Origin: Panorpa germanica
Taxonomy: Eukaryota > Arthropoda > Insecta > Mecoptera > Panorpidae
Reading direction: 5' to 3'
Length of the DNA: 64,000 nt
Assembly: GCA_963678705.1 (NCBI GenBank)
Contig: OY783204.1
Coordinates: forward strand, 7,571,834-7,635,833
Part shown: piece by piece, positions 12,001 to 23,423 of the stretch
Layout: the number at the start of each line of letters is the position of its first letter
How positions within the stretch are numbered: the stretch's first letter is position 1
Position numbers and translations under genes: made by a program
The notes under the pieces: model-generated
Database searches by the model: none
What the model saw: the letters and a program-made list of their open reading frames with translations, nothing else
Told to the model about the DNA's origin: nothing

Positions 12001-13100
12001 TCTACCTCTTCTTTTATAAATGATCGAAATTTCAAAATTGAGTTCCCCAATTTCACGCCGCTACTAAGGTTAAATAAATTTTTGCAAATATGCACATGCA
12101 TAGTTTCTATTTTTTCGCTTTTTCTATTTTTTGATATTTGGGGCTGTTCGATTTCATTGCACAACAAACGCACCAAAAATCAATCAAATTCTACTACTGA
12201 ATATAATTTAAATATCTGACTTATAGAGAACTATTTAGCTTCTATTTATTATTCTACATGGAAAATATCATCGTTGTACTTCTATATTGTTCTTGTACTC
12301 GGTTAATCATACCCACTCTAATGTTGCACTTAAGAAAATGGAGTTTTTTTTTATAATTTCGTAATAAATATGTCAATCTATATCTGCATACTAAATTTCA
12401 GCTTTGTAATTATATTTTAGCATTAGTACCCCTCACAAACCTCTGCTACTGAACAAGTTTGTTAAATTTTAGCACGGGGATCTGTTATATTTGTATCTAA
12501 GAACATACTTTTTAAACTATAACCCTTCATCTCTATATATTGCATATTTCTGGTTTTTAGCCCCCAGCGCATGCCGCCTCTGGAAAGTTACAGTTTCCTA
12601 TAGTTTGTCTTTAATGACACTCTATATAGGGCCCACGTTCCAAATATCAACGTTTTAGCTCTGTTGCGCCATTGCCCCCAAAAAATCACGCCGCTACTGA
12701 ATTAAAATTTTGGTATTCCAATTATTAGCAAACATGCGCAATTAGTGTCTTAATACATACCCTAAGTTTTAATACTACTTTTTTAATATTTCTGGCTTTT
12801 ACTGTCTCAACTCCCGCCGCCGAAGTTTAAGGATTTTTATTTTATTCTTTAAATACTGTCTACTGCGAGCCTACATATTAAATTTGAACGTCCTAACTCT
12901 TTTCTAATTGCCCCCAGAAATTCGCGCCGCTACTGAACCCAAATTTCAAATGTCAAACTATTGGAAAATGTGCACAATTATGATCTCAATACACACACCA
13001 AATTTCAGTTTTCTATCTTTTCTAGTTCGACAGATATTTGCAAAAGTATTTTTTTCAATTTTCCAGTTTTTCTAAAATAATTTTTTCCAGGGAAATTCAG
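9024..13100. repeat. ~2.07 kb tandem duplication inside Helitron H1
   Basis: The string gcattgtcggtccttagagt occurs near 9046 and 11122. The blocks after each run in parallel: aagcacagtattgaacaatg, then tcgctcctaataatctca, then tgctctaat-type segments, then cccccagcg...ccgcctctgg near 10720 and 12561. The first unit also carries a ~153 bp local duplication (gtccgatgtcgtagcacttt at about 10180 and 10330). Confidence 0.75.
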
Positions 13101-13210
13101 GGAAAAATTCAGGGACGTAGAAATTCTTAGAAATTCGTCCTTTACTTAATATCAAAATTTAAAAAACTTTGTACGCGCCATTTAGAAGATACCATATACG
13201 ATTTTGTTAC

Positions 13211-13213
<3 letters not shown>

Positions 13214-13286
<73 letters not shown>
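13214..13286. repeat. (TA)n microsatellite in Helitron H1
   Basis: A run of about 36 TA units just inside the Helitron 5' end, between ttttgttaccgga and caacgctctttatataaa. The same position carries TA runs of other lengths in the related copies (about 19002-19031, 48617-48645, 48658-48772 and 53446-53470). Confidence 0.95.
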
Positions 13287-13288
<2 letters not shown>

Positions 13289-13381
13289 ACGCTCTTTATA
13301 TAAATATATATATAAATATCTATGAGTTCTTATGAGTTTTCCATGTTAAAATGGAACATTACGAACATTATAAATAGTAGA

Positions 13382-15138
13382 TGTAAAAATTTATTTTTTT
13401 GTATAAAATTTCTCTCTATCCGCCACTCTAAAGTTATTTAAAAGAAACAGAAATGTATTTATTTTTTAAAAATTTTAATTTCTTACTTCCTTCAACACTA
13501 TTTTTGGGTAAAAGAGACACAGTTGGTACTACTGCAAGTATAAATAATATAAAAGTTAGTAATAATTTCAATTTAATGTTATATATGGAAGCACTTATGT
13601 GAAAATATGTGCATGTTAAAATAACAAAAATATTATTTATTAGCTTTTATCCACATATTTTAATTTTTTACTTTTATTACCACTAATTTCAAGTAAAAAA
13701 GACACAGTCGGTACTACTGCAAGTATAAAAAATATAAAAGTTAGTAATAATTTCAATTTCAAATTATATATGGCAGCGATTGTGTAAACAATTGTGCATG
13801 TTAAAATAAAAAAAAATATATTTACTAACCTTAAATTATTTATTTGTATTTAAAAATTTATTTTTTTGTATAAACTTTCGCTTTATCCCCCACTCTAAAG
13901 TTATTTTGAAGTAACAGAAATGTATTTTTTTTATTAAAACCTTATTTTTTTACTTCCTTCACCACTATGTTGAAGTAAGAAAAAGACAGGTGGTACTACT
14001 GCAAGTATAAATAATATAGAAGGTAGGGATAAATTTAAATTTATATTATATATGGCAGCACAGGTGTAATCAAATGTGCATGTTAAAAGAAATATATATA
14101 TTTTCTAAATTTAGTCATATATTTGTATGTAAAAATGTATTAATTTGTATAAAATTTCACTTTATTCCTTACTCTAAAGTTATTTTGAAAAAACAGAAAT
14201 GTATTTATTTTTTTAAAATTATAGTTGCTTACTTCCTTTACATCTATTTTAGAATAAAAAAGACACAGTTGGTACTACTGCAAGTATAAAAAATATAAAA
14301 GTTAGTAATAATTTCAATTTCATATTATATATAGCAGCACTTGTGTGAACAAATGTGCATGTTAAAATAAAAAAAAAATTAATTACTAATTTATAACCAT
14401 ATACTTAAATGTAAAATTTTTTTCTTTTGTAAATAATTTTACTTTATTTCATACTCTAAACCTAATTTAAAGTAACAGAAATGTATTTATTTTATTAAAA
14501 TTTAATTTTTTTACTTCCTTCACCACTATGTTTAAATAAAAAAAACACAGTTGGTACTACTGCAAGTATAAAAAATATAAAAGTTAGTAATAATTTCAAT
14601 TTTATATTATATATGGCAGCAATTGTGTAAACAAATGCGCATTTTAAAATAAAAAAAAATATATTTAATAAGTTAAAACCATATATTTGTGTGTAAAAAT
14701 TAATTTTTTTGTATATAAGTTTACTTTATTTCCCTAAACCTATCCCTTTAAACTTCTCTCAAAGTAACAGAAATGTATTTATGTTACTTAAATAATAATT
14801 TTCTACTGCCTTCACCACAATGTGGTAATAAAAAAGACACAGTTGGTACTACTGCAAGTATAAAAAATATAGAAGTTAGTGATAATTTTAATTTTATATT
14901 ATATATGGCAGCCCATATGTTAACAAATGTGCATGTTAAAATAAAAATAATATATTTTCTAAATTTCGTCATATATAAGTATGTAAAAATTTAATTATTT
15001 GTTTAAATTTTCACTTTATCCTCCACTGTAAAGTTATTTTAAAAAAACAGAAATGTATTTTTTTTTTTAATTTTAGTTTTTACTTCCTTCACTACTATTT
15101 TTGTGTAAAAAAGACACAGTAGGTACTACTGCTAGTAT
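13382..15138 (+). repeat. ~280 bp satellite array
   Basis: Monomers with gtactactgcaagtat near 13527, 13713, 13997, 14270, 14558, 14850 and 15123; the second spacing is short, so one monomer carries an internal deletion. It resumes at tgtaaaaatttattttt immediately after the Helitron 5' end. The last monomer is broken within tactactgctagtat by a LINE. Confidence 0.92.
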
Positions 15139-15895
15139 TATTTTATATATTAATTGTGTATGCCTTTCGGCTTTACAATCTACAGTATTATATTTCTAAT
15201 ACATTTCATTCCTATATACATTCCAAACTTAAAACTAAACTTAAAATAAACTTAAAATCTTCTCGACTTTTACTACTTCCAAAAGTGCTTTCTGCTTCTT
15301 CTTCTTTTGACCCTCTCTATTATTCTCCACCAGCTTATTTATTCTCCTGTTTTTCCTTTCCTTCTTACTATTTCCGCCATCCACCTCTTTCCTTCACTGC
15401 CTCCCTTTAATAGCTGGCCAATAATCCTTTCGCTTGCTACTTTTTCCTTACACTCAAACTTAATGTGCTCCAGTGTTTCGTCCTCCGCTCCACACATTCT
15501 ACACTTTCTTTCCTCACTCTTTTCCTTGTATCTGTTTCCTTTTTCCTCATTTCCCAATCTAAACCTTGCTGTTCTTCTTATGTGTTTTATGTCTTTTTCT
15601 ATAAGGTACTGAGGCACATTATTTTCCCATAACCTCTTATATCTTTTATTGTAGTTACTTTTTTCTATTTTTCCCATTCTCTCCTGCTGTTGTGTCTCCT
15701 TATCCCTTCTCCTTAGCTCCTCTGCCACACTTGCGCCACCTTCTCTTCTCCTCTCTGCCTCCTCGATCGCCATTCCATTCCTTTCAAAGTATTCTTTTCT
15801 CTTTTTTGGACCTCCTTTCCCCCCATTCTTTATGTAATCCTCTCTTATTTTCTTTAAGATTTTGCTTTCCGCTCTGTTCAATTTCTCCTCGTATT
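15139..15895 (-). mobile_element. 5'-truncated non-LTR retrotransposon (LINE)
   Basis: Flanked by a 15 bp direct duplication, tactactgctagtat, at 15124-15138 and 15896-15910, both within one satellite monomer. That is the signature of target-primed insertion. The 3' end lies at the left (minus orientation) and contains gtaaagccgaaaggc, shared with the copy near 48937. Only the C-terminal coding part of ORF2 remains. No long poly(A) is seen; the tail is AT-rich. Confidence 0.88.
15339..15881 (-). CDS. C-terminal fragment of LINE ORF2
   Basis: 180 residues, open to the truncation point. It is lysine/arginine/glutamate-rich and carries a Cys/His motif CRMCGAEDETLEHIKFEC, typical of the knuckle downstream of reverse transcriptase in Jockey/R1/I-type LINEs. 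The methionine used is simply the first in the surviving segment; the true start lay far upstream in a full element. A second, longer but more broken copy of the same family is at 49024-50189, where the polymerase motif is preserved. It cannot be functional alone. Confidence 0.75.
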   Translation of the reverse strand: MNRAESKILKKIREDYIKNGGKGGPKKRKEYFERNGMAIEEAERRREGGASVAEELRRRDKETQQQERMGKIEKSNYNKRYKRLWENNVPQYLIEKDIKHIRRTARFRLGNEEKGNRYKEKSEERKCRMCGAEDETLEHIKFECKEKVASERIIGQLLKGGSEGKRWMAEIVRRKGKTGE

Positions 15896-15975
15896 TACTA
15901 CTGCTAGTATAAAAAACTAAAAAGTTAGTAATAATTTAAATTTAATGTTATATATGGCAGCACTTGTGTGAACAA
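15896..15975 (+). repeat. Satellite remnant between two LINE insertions
   Basis: Continuation of the monomer split by the LINE on its left: tactactgctagtataaaaa then atatatggcagcacttgtgtgaacaa, cut again by the LINE on its right. Confidence 0.88.
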
Positions 15976-16119
15976 TCATCAATAGTCATTTGTTTTTTCG
16001 TGGAATAAACATCCTTTCCGCGCATTTAAAAATAAATGTATTTAATAATTATTTAAATAATTTAAATAAATTATCATAAATTAATAAATAGGTGCAAGAA
16101 TTTGATTTGATTAAAAAAA

Positions 16120-17064
16120 ATGGAAAATAATAATAGGAAAAACACCTTAAGTGTAGACTTCGTCGAAGTGATTTATAGAATGACGTTTACCGAATTACAC
16201 TTATTTTTAAAAAACGATTTAAAATTACAAAGGTACGATATAATTTACAAAGGTACGGATGACAATAATTATAATGTGTATATAGAAAGAGCCGATAAAT
16301 TCACAATTGTAAGAATGCACAATATAGAATATGAAATTCAAGATATAACGATACAACACGCACTACAAGGATATGGTACAGTTATTAGCATCAAAAAAGA
16401 AACATGGGGTAGAAATATGCCTTTCCCAGTTTATAACGGAACAAGATCAATAAAGATGATTTTAAAGAAAAAAATCCCATCGTACATACCAATGATTGGC
16501 AGAAAGGTTTGGGTTAGCTATGCTACCCAAAAGAAAACTTGTAGGTTTTGTGATAGAGAAGACCATTTAGGACAAGATTGCCCTACTAAAATTAGCAACA
16601 GAATAAATTCAAATGGTTTCGCACGCAGCTATGCAGCCATTGCGGGGAATACAATGAATGACAAAGCGGTAACTGATTGTGTTGTTCCAACTGAATCAAA
16701 AAATGAAGAATTAAGTTTTGTCAATAATTCAATTTTTCCACCCTTAATGCCAAAGAATACGCAAAATGAAACAAAAATCATTTCAACAGCTATTAATGAT
16801 GATACTATTGCGATTGTAAATAATAATGATAATTTGTCCAAAATTCCTACAGCACACAAAGAAATTAAGAGAAAAATTGTAGAATCATCGTCAAATGAAG
16901 ATACTTTGGCAAATTCTGAAATTGAAGATTGCTCAGATAATTCCGCTGCATCCAAAATGGATATAGGATTGGAAAAAAAAGATAAGAAAAATAACAAAAG
17001 ACCAAAGAAACAAAAAAAAGTGACAGGAAAAGCAATGGATATAAAAGATAAAACAATTGAATAA
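16120..17064 (+). CDS. LINE ORF1 (gag-like, CCHC knuckle)
   Basis: 314 residues, intact. The N-terminal 130 residues form a globular, mixed region without an obvious motif. One CCHC knuckle is clear at C141-C144-H149-C154 (CRFCDREDHLGQDC), preceded by VSYATQKKT. The C-terminal half is low-complexity and acidic/Asn-rich, ending in a strongly basic tail (KKDKKNNKRPKKQKKV). Such ORF1 proteins coat the LINE RNA in the cytoplasm and act as chaperones. The start is the first ATG after an A-rich leader. The endonuclease ORF follows 27 bp downstream in the same orientation. Confidence 0.82.
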   Translation: MENNNRKNTLSVDFVEVIYRMTFTELHLFLKNDLKLQRYDIIYKGTDDNNYNVYIERADKFTIVRMHNIEYEIQDITIQHALQGYGTVISIKKETWGRNMPFPVYNGTRSIKMILKKKIPSYIPMIGRKVWVSYATQKKTCRFCDREDHLGQDCPTKISNRINSNGFARSYAAIAGNTMNDKAVTDCVVPTESKNEELSFVNNSIFPPLMPKNTQNETKIISTAINDDTIAIVNNNDNLSKIPTAHKEIKRKIVESSSNEDTLANSEIEDCSDNSAASKMDIGLEKKDKKNNKRPKKQKKVTGKAMDIKDKTIE

Positions 17065-17091
17065 CCTTAATTTATTCAATATCTTATTAAT

Positions 17092-17712
17092 ATGGTACTA
17101 AGAACATTTGCATCATTTAATATCAATGGATTATCCTCTGCAACATCTAAAATTATGCTGAAACAATTTATTATAGACCACGATTTGGACATAATTTTAT
17201 TACAAGAAGTTAATATAGTAAATTTAAGTTTCTTCAAACATTATTCATATATCTCGAACATTGGCATAAATAATAGAGGAACAGCAATTTTGTTAAGGCC
17301 TGGAATAGAAGCTACAGATTGCATATGTGAAGAAGATGGACGTATCCTATCGATAACTGTTGAAGGTCATAGATTAGTAAATATATATATAATTTTTCAG
17401 GATCCAAATATAGACAACAACGCATAAAGCTTGCTAATGAAACTATTGTCAAACATATTAACTTTAGACTACCTCTAATCATTGCTGGCGATTTTAACTG
17501 TGTGCTGAACCAGAGAGACCAACTTGGGAATCTAAACTTCTGTTCTGGATTAAATAGGTTAATAACTGAACGAATTCTATCTGATATTTGGATCCTCAAG
17601 AATAAAACTCAATAGGGCTTCACTTACTTTAGGGGAATGAACATAGCATCAAGAATTGATAGAGTTTATGTTTCTGAAGATAGCCCTCACTGTAGCATAC
17701 TCCTACTATAAA
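17092..17712 (+). pseudogene. LINE ORF2 endonuclease domain, truncated
   Basis: The first 111 codons (17092-17427) read as an AP-endonuclease-like domain: a start of the type FASFNINGLSS, then LDIILLQEV with the catalytic glutamate, then GTAILLR. The frame then breaks; a shifted frame continues with LIIAGDFNCVLN, matching the later Asp/Asn motif, and SRIDRVYVS before stopping near 17710. Reverse transcriptase is missing altogether. The domain would normally nick the target DNA in the nucleus. Here it is nonfunctional. Confidence 0.78.
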
Positions 17713-17787
17713 ATGTTTGACTAAGATCCTTGTTTTGTAGTTGTAATATTAAGAAATAAATGAATATCAATAAAAAAAAAAAAACAA

Positions 17788-18123
17788 ATGGGCATGGTAA
17801 AATAAAAAAAAATATTTTATAACTTTCAACCATATATTTGTAAGTAAAAATTTATTTTTTTGTATAAAATTTCACTTTATCCCCCACTCTACACTTTTTT
17901 TAAAGTAACTAAAAAGTATTTATTTTTGTTGAATTTTAATTTTTTACTTCCTTAACAACTATATTTAAGTAAAAAAGACACAGTTTGTACTACTGCAAGT
18001 ATAAAAAATATAAAAGATAATAATAATTTCAATTTCATATTATATATGGCAGCACTTGTGTGAACAAATGTGCATGTTAAAATAATAAAAAAATATTTTC
18101 AAACTTTTAAATATATATTTGTA
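17788..18123 (+). repeat. ~280 bp satellite block
   Basis: One monomer plus part of the next, ending ...atatatttgta at 18123, where Helitron A is inserted. The continuation tgtaaaaattta lies at 21694. Confidence 0.9.
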
Positions 18124-18152
18124 CTAGCAAACCCGGCGAACTCCGTTTCGCC
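18124..18152 (-). other. Helitron A 3' terminal hairpin and CTAG
   Basis: Minus strand: GGCGAA, six-base loop, TTCGCC, then GGGTTTG and CTAG. This is the replication terminator of rolling-circle Helitrons. The identical structure is at 41275-41303 in copy B. Confidence 0.9.
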
Positions 18153-18375
18153 ATCAGATGGCTTCGTTTTATGTAACATTTCGTTTGGTGATTAAAAAAT
18201 GAAGAAAATTTTTTCTTTTGTTTTATATTTGAAAAGGAAAAATTTTATTACATTTCACAACAGTAATGAATTCATTTCGATTAGTGTTATTTAGTTGAAC
18301 TTCTCTAAGTAAATGAAAGTGAATCCAAAGTAAATACTGAATCGAAGAGTTATACGTGTCCGCAAATTATCCGTT

Positions 18376-18996
18376 TCATTGAAGTGCTCTTTGGTAAACC
18401 ACATTTTTTGTTTTTTGGTCTGACGTAAACACAAACAAAGCGGATGGTTTCCCAACTCGTGAACACGCAACGTATAAATGCCCATGTGAAAAACAATGAT
18501 TTTCTAAATTTATCCCGCAAACACTAAGCGATTGGCCTTGCGAGTTGTTAATTGTCATTGCGAACGCAAGGCGAACTGGAAATTGCAATCGTTTGAAGTC
18601 AAACGGAAGATCAGTCGGAATCATTGGTATTCGAGGAATACATACATTTTCACCTGCGTACTTTCCGTTAATAATGGTTGCCTCAATCAAATTCGGCATA
18701 AGTCTTTTTATCGAAAGTCGATTACCGTTGCAAGTCGCGGTGGATTCAAATTACGCAATATCATAATAACTGTACCAACTTTGAGTTGCAAGTTATGTGG
18801 TGGAAATCCTGGTAACTCCAGAGAGTTCAAAAACTCCGTTGGATAATTTACTACATCATCGGGATATGTAATGGAATCAACGGATTTGTATGTCACCAAA
18901 TCTTAGAAATTCTTAGAAATTCGTGCTTTACTTAATATCAAAATTTAAAAAACTTTGTACGCGCCATTTAGAAGATACCATATACGATTTTGTTAC

Positions 18997-19034
<38 letters not shown>

Positions 19035-21162
19035 ACGCTCTTTATATAAATATATATATATAAATATCTATGAGTTCTTATGAGTTTTCCATGTTAAAAT
19101 GGAACATTACGAACATTATAAATAGTAGATGTAAAAATTTATTTTTTTGTATAAAATTTCACTCTATCCGCCACTCTAAAGGTATTTAAAAGAAACAGAA
19201 ATGTATTTATTTTTTAAAAATTTTAATTTCTTACTTCCTTCAACACTATTTTTGGGTAAAAAAGACACAGTTGGTACTACTGGATTTAAATTACGCAATA
19301 TCATAATAACTGTACCAACTTTGAGTTGCAAGTTATGTGGTGGAAATCCTGGTAACTCCAGAGAGTTCAAAAACTCCGTTGGATAATTTACTACATCATC
19401 GGGATTTGTAATGGAATCAACGGATTTGTATGTCACCAAATCGCCAGCAATTTTTGATTGAATGGTGAAATTCAGTGCGTGTACATCATTATTCTTTGCG
19501 GCAAGAAATGCTCGTTGACTTAACCAAGCATAATTCTGATAATTCTCACTAATGTTTGGGAAACCATTTTCAATAAGAGCTAATTGAGAGTCTACAAATC
19601 GGCAAAAGTCGTTGGTAAGATTAATTAATCCAGATGTCGCATCAACTGGAACTTTTCCATTTCCAACAGCTAACAATTGTTTGGAAAATTGTGCAGCACT
19701 TTGATCATTTCGAAGTTGATCTCTCATATTAGTGGTTAGCGATAATGTTTTTACGTTATTCCATAAAGGTGATGCCTTCAGGCAAGCATTCAATTCATCT
19801 GCAGGCGTTCCAGGGGGAATTACTGGCAACGTCTGCCTGAAATCGCCTGCCAACAATATCATCAAGCCGCCAAAGATGTTGTTATTTCACCGAAGATCCT
19901 TCAGTGTGAAGTTAAGTGCTTCAAGTGATTTCTTATGTGCCATTGTGCATTCATTCCAAACAATTAGGTTGCATTGCATCAACAATTTTCCCATTGCACT
20001 GGATCGGGAAATATTGCATGTTGGAGTATCAATTGTGTAATTGGATCGACCATCTTCAACGTGATGTCGTATCCGTCTTACCCTAGCCAATAAATTATTG
20101 GATATTGTAACGCATCGTACAAACGATGTGTCTCGTTTACACGATGCATGATATTGCTTCTTCGCTGAACGACAATGTCTCGCGATTTAGTTGGATCGCC
20201 AACAATAATTGCAGCAACATTATTAACGGTGAGGGCATTGAATCTTCGCACATGTTCACCTGTTGGGGTACAATCCGCTCTTATGACAAACTTGTGCGAA
20301 TCCGATGGCATTCGTTCCAATGCTGTTTTGAACATATTAACCACAGCATTATTAGCGTGAAAAAATGTTTGCAACTGTTCAATAATTCGTCTCTTTAACT
20401 GTTGTGTTCCCTGTATATTGCACCGCACATTTAGCTGATCCACCATCGACGAAATGAAATATATTTGCAGAAATTGATGCGGTTCATCTGGTGTTGGCAC
20501 CATTGAACCATGAAAATGATATATTTGTCCTTGTATCTGTAATTGCAAACAATCATTTGTTGAAGAATACGGTGTAACTTCTGATCGTGTGATGGTGTAG
20601 TGTGTGGTGTATATGTAGTTGTTATGCGTTGCAATTCATTGTGTTGGTGTGAGTGATTGGTTATGTGTGTTGTATCTTTTACCTTGCAAGTCGGCATGAA
20701 GCCGCCTTTTCGAATGATATTAGCTCCAAAGGAAGTCATGCGAAAGCAGTTATTGTATTCAAGGATGTGTTGAAAAAAATGGCTGGAATCGGGATCACTT
20801 CCATCGAACAATGGTTTCAGTGGCTGTGGTGGTGTAAGTAATGGATCCAGTTTGACTTTTCCACTTGCGCAGCACAATCCAGCCGTTTCTCTTTTGAACT
20901 TTAACGCATTGCAATATCGGCATATAGTCATCGTTATTCCAATATCTAAATTTTCATCATCACTGTAGTTCGCAGTGGGATCATATTGGAATGCCAAGCG
21001 ATTGTATGATGCCAATGATCTTCGTGTGCTCACGCGTTGTCTCAATCGGGCATTTTCTCTTATTATATTTTGTCTTTCTTCGCTTAAGTTCTGTGAATAC
21101 ACTTGTTGCTGGCTTGCATGTCTTGTGCGGCGGCCGATGTTCGCACGTCGTCCTCTAGGAAT
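18376..21162 (-). pseudogene. Helitron Rep-helicase, Rep deleted and helicase broken
   Basis: Reading on the minus strand: an N-terminal Cys-containing region (ICRYCNALKFKRE) at 20431-21102, where the ATG used by copy B has become ATT (21160-21162); a middle segment at 20078-20548; a jump near 20038 straight into helicase (TIDTPTCN). Then come ECTMAHKKSLEALN, LAGDFRQTLP, and in the last part AMTINNSQGQS and YVACSRVG, which are Pif1-type superfamily 1 helicase motifs. Rep with its HxH and two tyrosines is absent. Frameshifts occur near 20560 and 19880. The 378 bp insert at 18903-19280 splits the helicase. Inactive. Confidence 0.85.
18741..19442. repeat. 162 bp direct duplication around a 378 bp patch
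   Basis: 18741-18902 and 19281-19442 are nearly identical helicase sequence (offset 540, a few differences such as gggatatg/gggatttg). Between them, 18903-19280 is a copy of the Helitron H1 end plus adjoining satellite (compare about 13122-13531), including its TA run and the H1 5' terminus. The order is helicase, patch, repeated helicase. Confidence 0.9.
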
Positions 21163-21693
21163 TTTGGACTATGGACAGAGTGGTGAATGTAACCTGAAAT
21201 GCACGATCCACATAATTTACACAGTTCAACTTACCACCTTAAAGACAAATGCCTGCTGTTGAAATTGAATAAAAATTTACACAATACACGTGATTGATTT
21301 GATGGTTTCCAATTGAAATGTTAGGAAACGAATAACTTATTTTTTAAACTTTTTTTTCACAATTTCACAGTGAACAAACACAATACCGGTTTGTCACATT
21401 AAATTAACTAAGCAGAGAACAATGAGTAGCTGTCAAACAATGTATCACGCACCGGCGCCATCTACTTAAAATATTGGTTTGTATATATGCTATGTATCAG
21501 AGATGGCGCTGTATGTGAAAAAAGATTTTCCCGCTTTTCTGTTGAAGTTTTTCCTGAATTCCTAAATTTTCTTTGCTATAAACCTCACGGAGCCCGAGAC
21601 CTTTCCAACGAATGCAAAACCGTGGAAATCGGTTCGTGCGTTCTGGAGTTATAACGTCAGGAAGGAAAACCCGACTTATTTTTATATAGTAGA

Positions 21694-21993
21694 TGTAAAA
21701 ATTTATTTTTTTAAATAAAATTTCACTTTATCCTCCACTCTTAAGTTGTTTTAAAGAATCAGAAATGTATTTATTTTTTTTAAATTTTAATTTTTTACTT
21801 CCTTTACCACTATTTTTGAATAAAAAAGACACAAATAGTACTACTGAAAGTTTTAAAAATATAAAAGATAATAGTAAAGTCAACTTCATATTATGTGTGG
21901 CAGCACTTGTGCTAACAAATGTGCATGGTAAAATTAAAAAAAAATATATTCTAACTTTTAGTCATATATTTGTATGTAAAAATTTATTCTCTT
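21694..21993 (+). repeat. ~280 bp satellite block
   Basis: The monomer resumes at tgtaaaaatttattttt after Helitron A and runs to ...tttgtatgtaaaaatttattctctt, where the BEL LTR begins. Confidence 0.9.
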
Positions 21994-22518
21994 TGGACAA
22001 AAACATGCATCAAAATACAATTATAATATAACCTAATTTTACATGTTTTTAAGGCAAAAGTGTAAATGAACTTTATTGAGTGCCGCCTGTACATTTTGAT
22101 GTGGGATGTGTAAATGCAGACTTACATTTCTTGTTGTTGGCAATAATTTTAGTACCCATTTTCGATCAACTATGTTCACAAATTGTATTATGGGTTCATC
22201 CCCACCCTTTTCTATTTTTACGTGTTAAATGTATCATACTAAAATCTTCCCTTTTCGAACCAGCTCTCAACGAGATAACAAGTATTTTAAGTAACATTAC
22301 AATTTAATATTAAAATATATACAGTAAGACATTCACATACATTTATATAAATTTATTATTATTAATTATTAGGATAAGTGTTTAATTGTGTAATTCTGTT
22401 GGGATTTACGACCCCAATGTGTAATTTTGTATGAAATAAATATACTTTTAAATTTATATTTAGTTCACGAACTTCGAAGACTTGCTGACTATTTACGGTG
22501 AAATACCCGGGCCCTACA
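21994..22518 (+). repeat. 5' LTR of the BEL/Pao element
   Basis: 525 bp, TG...CA. It is followed by tttggtccttcgagccggat at 22530-22549, a leader string that I associate with BEL/Pao primer regions; the tRNA is not assigned. It contains the 75-codon ORF (22080-22307) also seen in the other LTR, considered chance. Confidence 0.88.
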
Positions 22519-23423
22519 ACGCCCAAACATTTGGTCCTTCGAGCCGGATCTCCAACAGTCGCGAGAAGCAATCGTGCATGGAGTACCTGCAATTATCTAC
22601 AGTGAAGAATTTGAAGTTTTGAGTTATACAAACACTGGAAAATTGGTCAAGGAGGCACCCCTGAGCAAACACGTGCAACAACGGTTAGTGTCTATTCCTT
22701 AAAAAATTCTCCATTTCCTATTTCAATATTGCTTTGTTTTACTTCTAAAATATCTTTGTGCATTTTTTATACTATAAAATTGTAGCAAAGATTGTTATTT
22801 TGTGTAAATTGTTTGATTTGTTAGTCTTACAAATTGTAGGTTTAGGAGGGCACAGCTAATGTCCATATTTAGTAAATATTTTTTATGCGTTGGTAAATAA
22901 TCGATATTAAAAGCCACCGGGATTATTTCATTGAGCAAAATATATCTTTTGAGTTGGTAAAATATTACATATTAAAAGCCACCGGGATTGTTTCTAAATT
23001 ACGACAACATTTAAACACGTGGTAATATTTGTTCTGCCTATTTGTTGTTAAGCGATATTGGATTTAAAACTTCAGCACAATTACGGTCCTGTCTAGACCT
23101 TTTCCTATGGCCATGCGGTATTAAGTTGTGTTTTATATACCTAATTGATCCGCATACTACGTACCCATAAGGTTTTATTAGTCTGAGACCAGAACATTTT
23201 TATTATACTGCATTATATTTACATGTGGTTCTGGGTACTTTCTACAATATTGACCAGATCACATTTTATATTACTTACTCACATTTTTACATTATATTTT
23301 TAAAAATATTTTATTGTTATTTTTAAAAGAGTATCTATTCATTCCATATTGCTTAAATCATTTGATACTCGCATCAGACAATAATTTTAATTCCTATTTA
23401 AAACTAATTACAAAGATTCAAAA
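22519..23423 (+). other. BEL/Pao untranslated leader
   Basis: Non-coding, AT-rich leader between 5' LTR and gag. It holds the primer-site-like string at 22530-22549 and two copies of aaaagccaccgggatt (about 22909 and 22974) in an ~65 bp spaced repeat. No gene seen. Confidence 0.7.

Larger units (their letters stand above)
8703..13381 (-). mobile_element. Non-coding Helitron H1
   Basis: Read on the minus strand it begins TCTACTATTTATAATG (ending at 13381) and finishes with a hairpin and CTAG at 8703-8706. The hairpin stem is cgtcgc/gcgacg (8717-8722 and 8726-8731) with an AAA loop. These are the Helitron hallmarks: TC start, CTRR end, short terminal hairpin, no target duplication. The right flank is satellite at tgtaaaaattta. 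There is no ORF of substance; internally it is a ~2.07 kb tandem duplication (compare about 9024 with 11098) with motifs such as cgccgctactgaa repeated. It would depend on Rep-helicase supplied by another element. Confidence 0.82.
15976..17782 (+). mobile_element. Internally deleted LINE with ORF1 and partial endonuclease
   Basis: The element starts in the satellite after gtgaacaa and ends in a run of about 13 A (17772-17784), after which the same monomer resumes as aacaaatgggcatgg. The flank overlap aacaa (15971-15975 and 17783-17787) is a possible 5 bp target duplication. It carries a complete ORF1 and an endonuclease start, but no reverse transcriptase, and goes straight to a short 3' tail with aataaatg and poly(A). 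This is a deletion derivative, not a simple 5' truncation. Confidence 0.82.
18124..21693 (-). mobile_element. Helitron copy A (helicase half, Rep deleted)
   Basis: On the minus strand it starts TCTACTATATAAAAATAAG (5' end at 21693) and ends with a hairpin followed by GGGTTTGCTAG (3' end at 18124). The hairpin is ggcgaa/ttcgcc (18135-18140 and 18147-18152). The flanks are A and T as Helitrons require, and joining them regenerates satellite tttgta|tgtaaaaa exactly, so both ends are certain. The coding region on the minus strand has the N-terminal part and helicase motifs, but the Rep nuclease is removed by an internal deletion near 20040. It also has a secondary insertion at 18903-19280. Confidence 0.95.

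Noticed and set aside
14784..14972. Minus-strand 62-codon ORF with hydrophobic content
   Set aside because: Lies wholly within a satellite monomer, with no counterpart in other monomers.
18532..18846. Plus-strand ORFs over Helitron A (also 19732-20040, 20126-20398, 20975-21262)
   Set aside because: Antisense shadows of the minus-strand Rep-helicase.
22080..22307. 75-codon ORF in the BEL LTRs (also 45760-45987)
   Set aside because: Conserved only because the LTRs are duplicates; no protein features.
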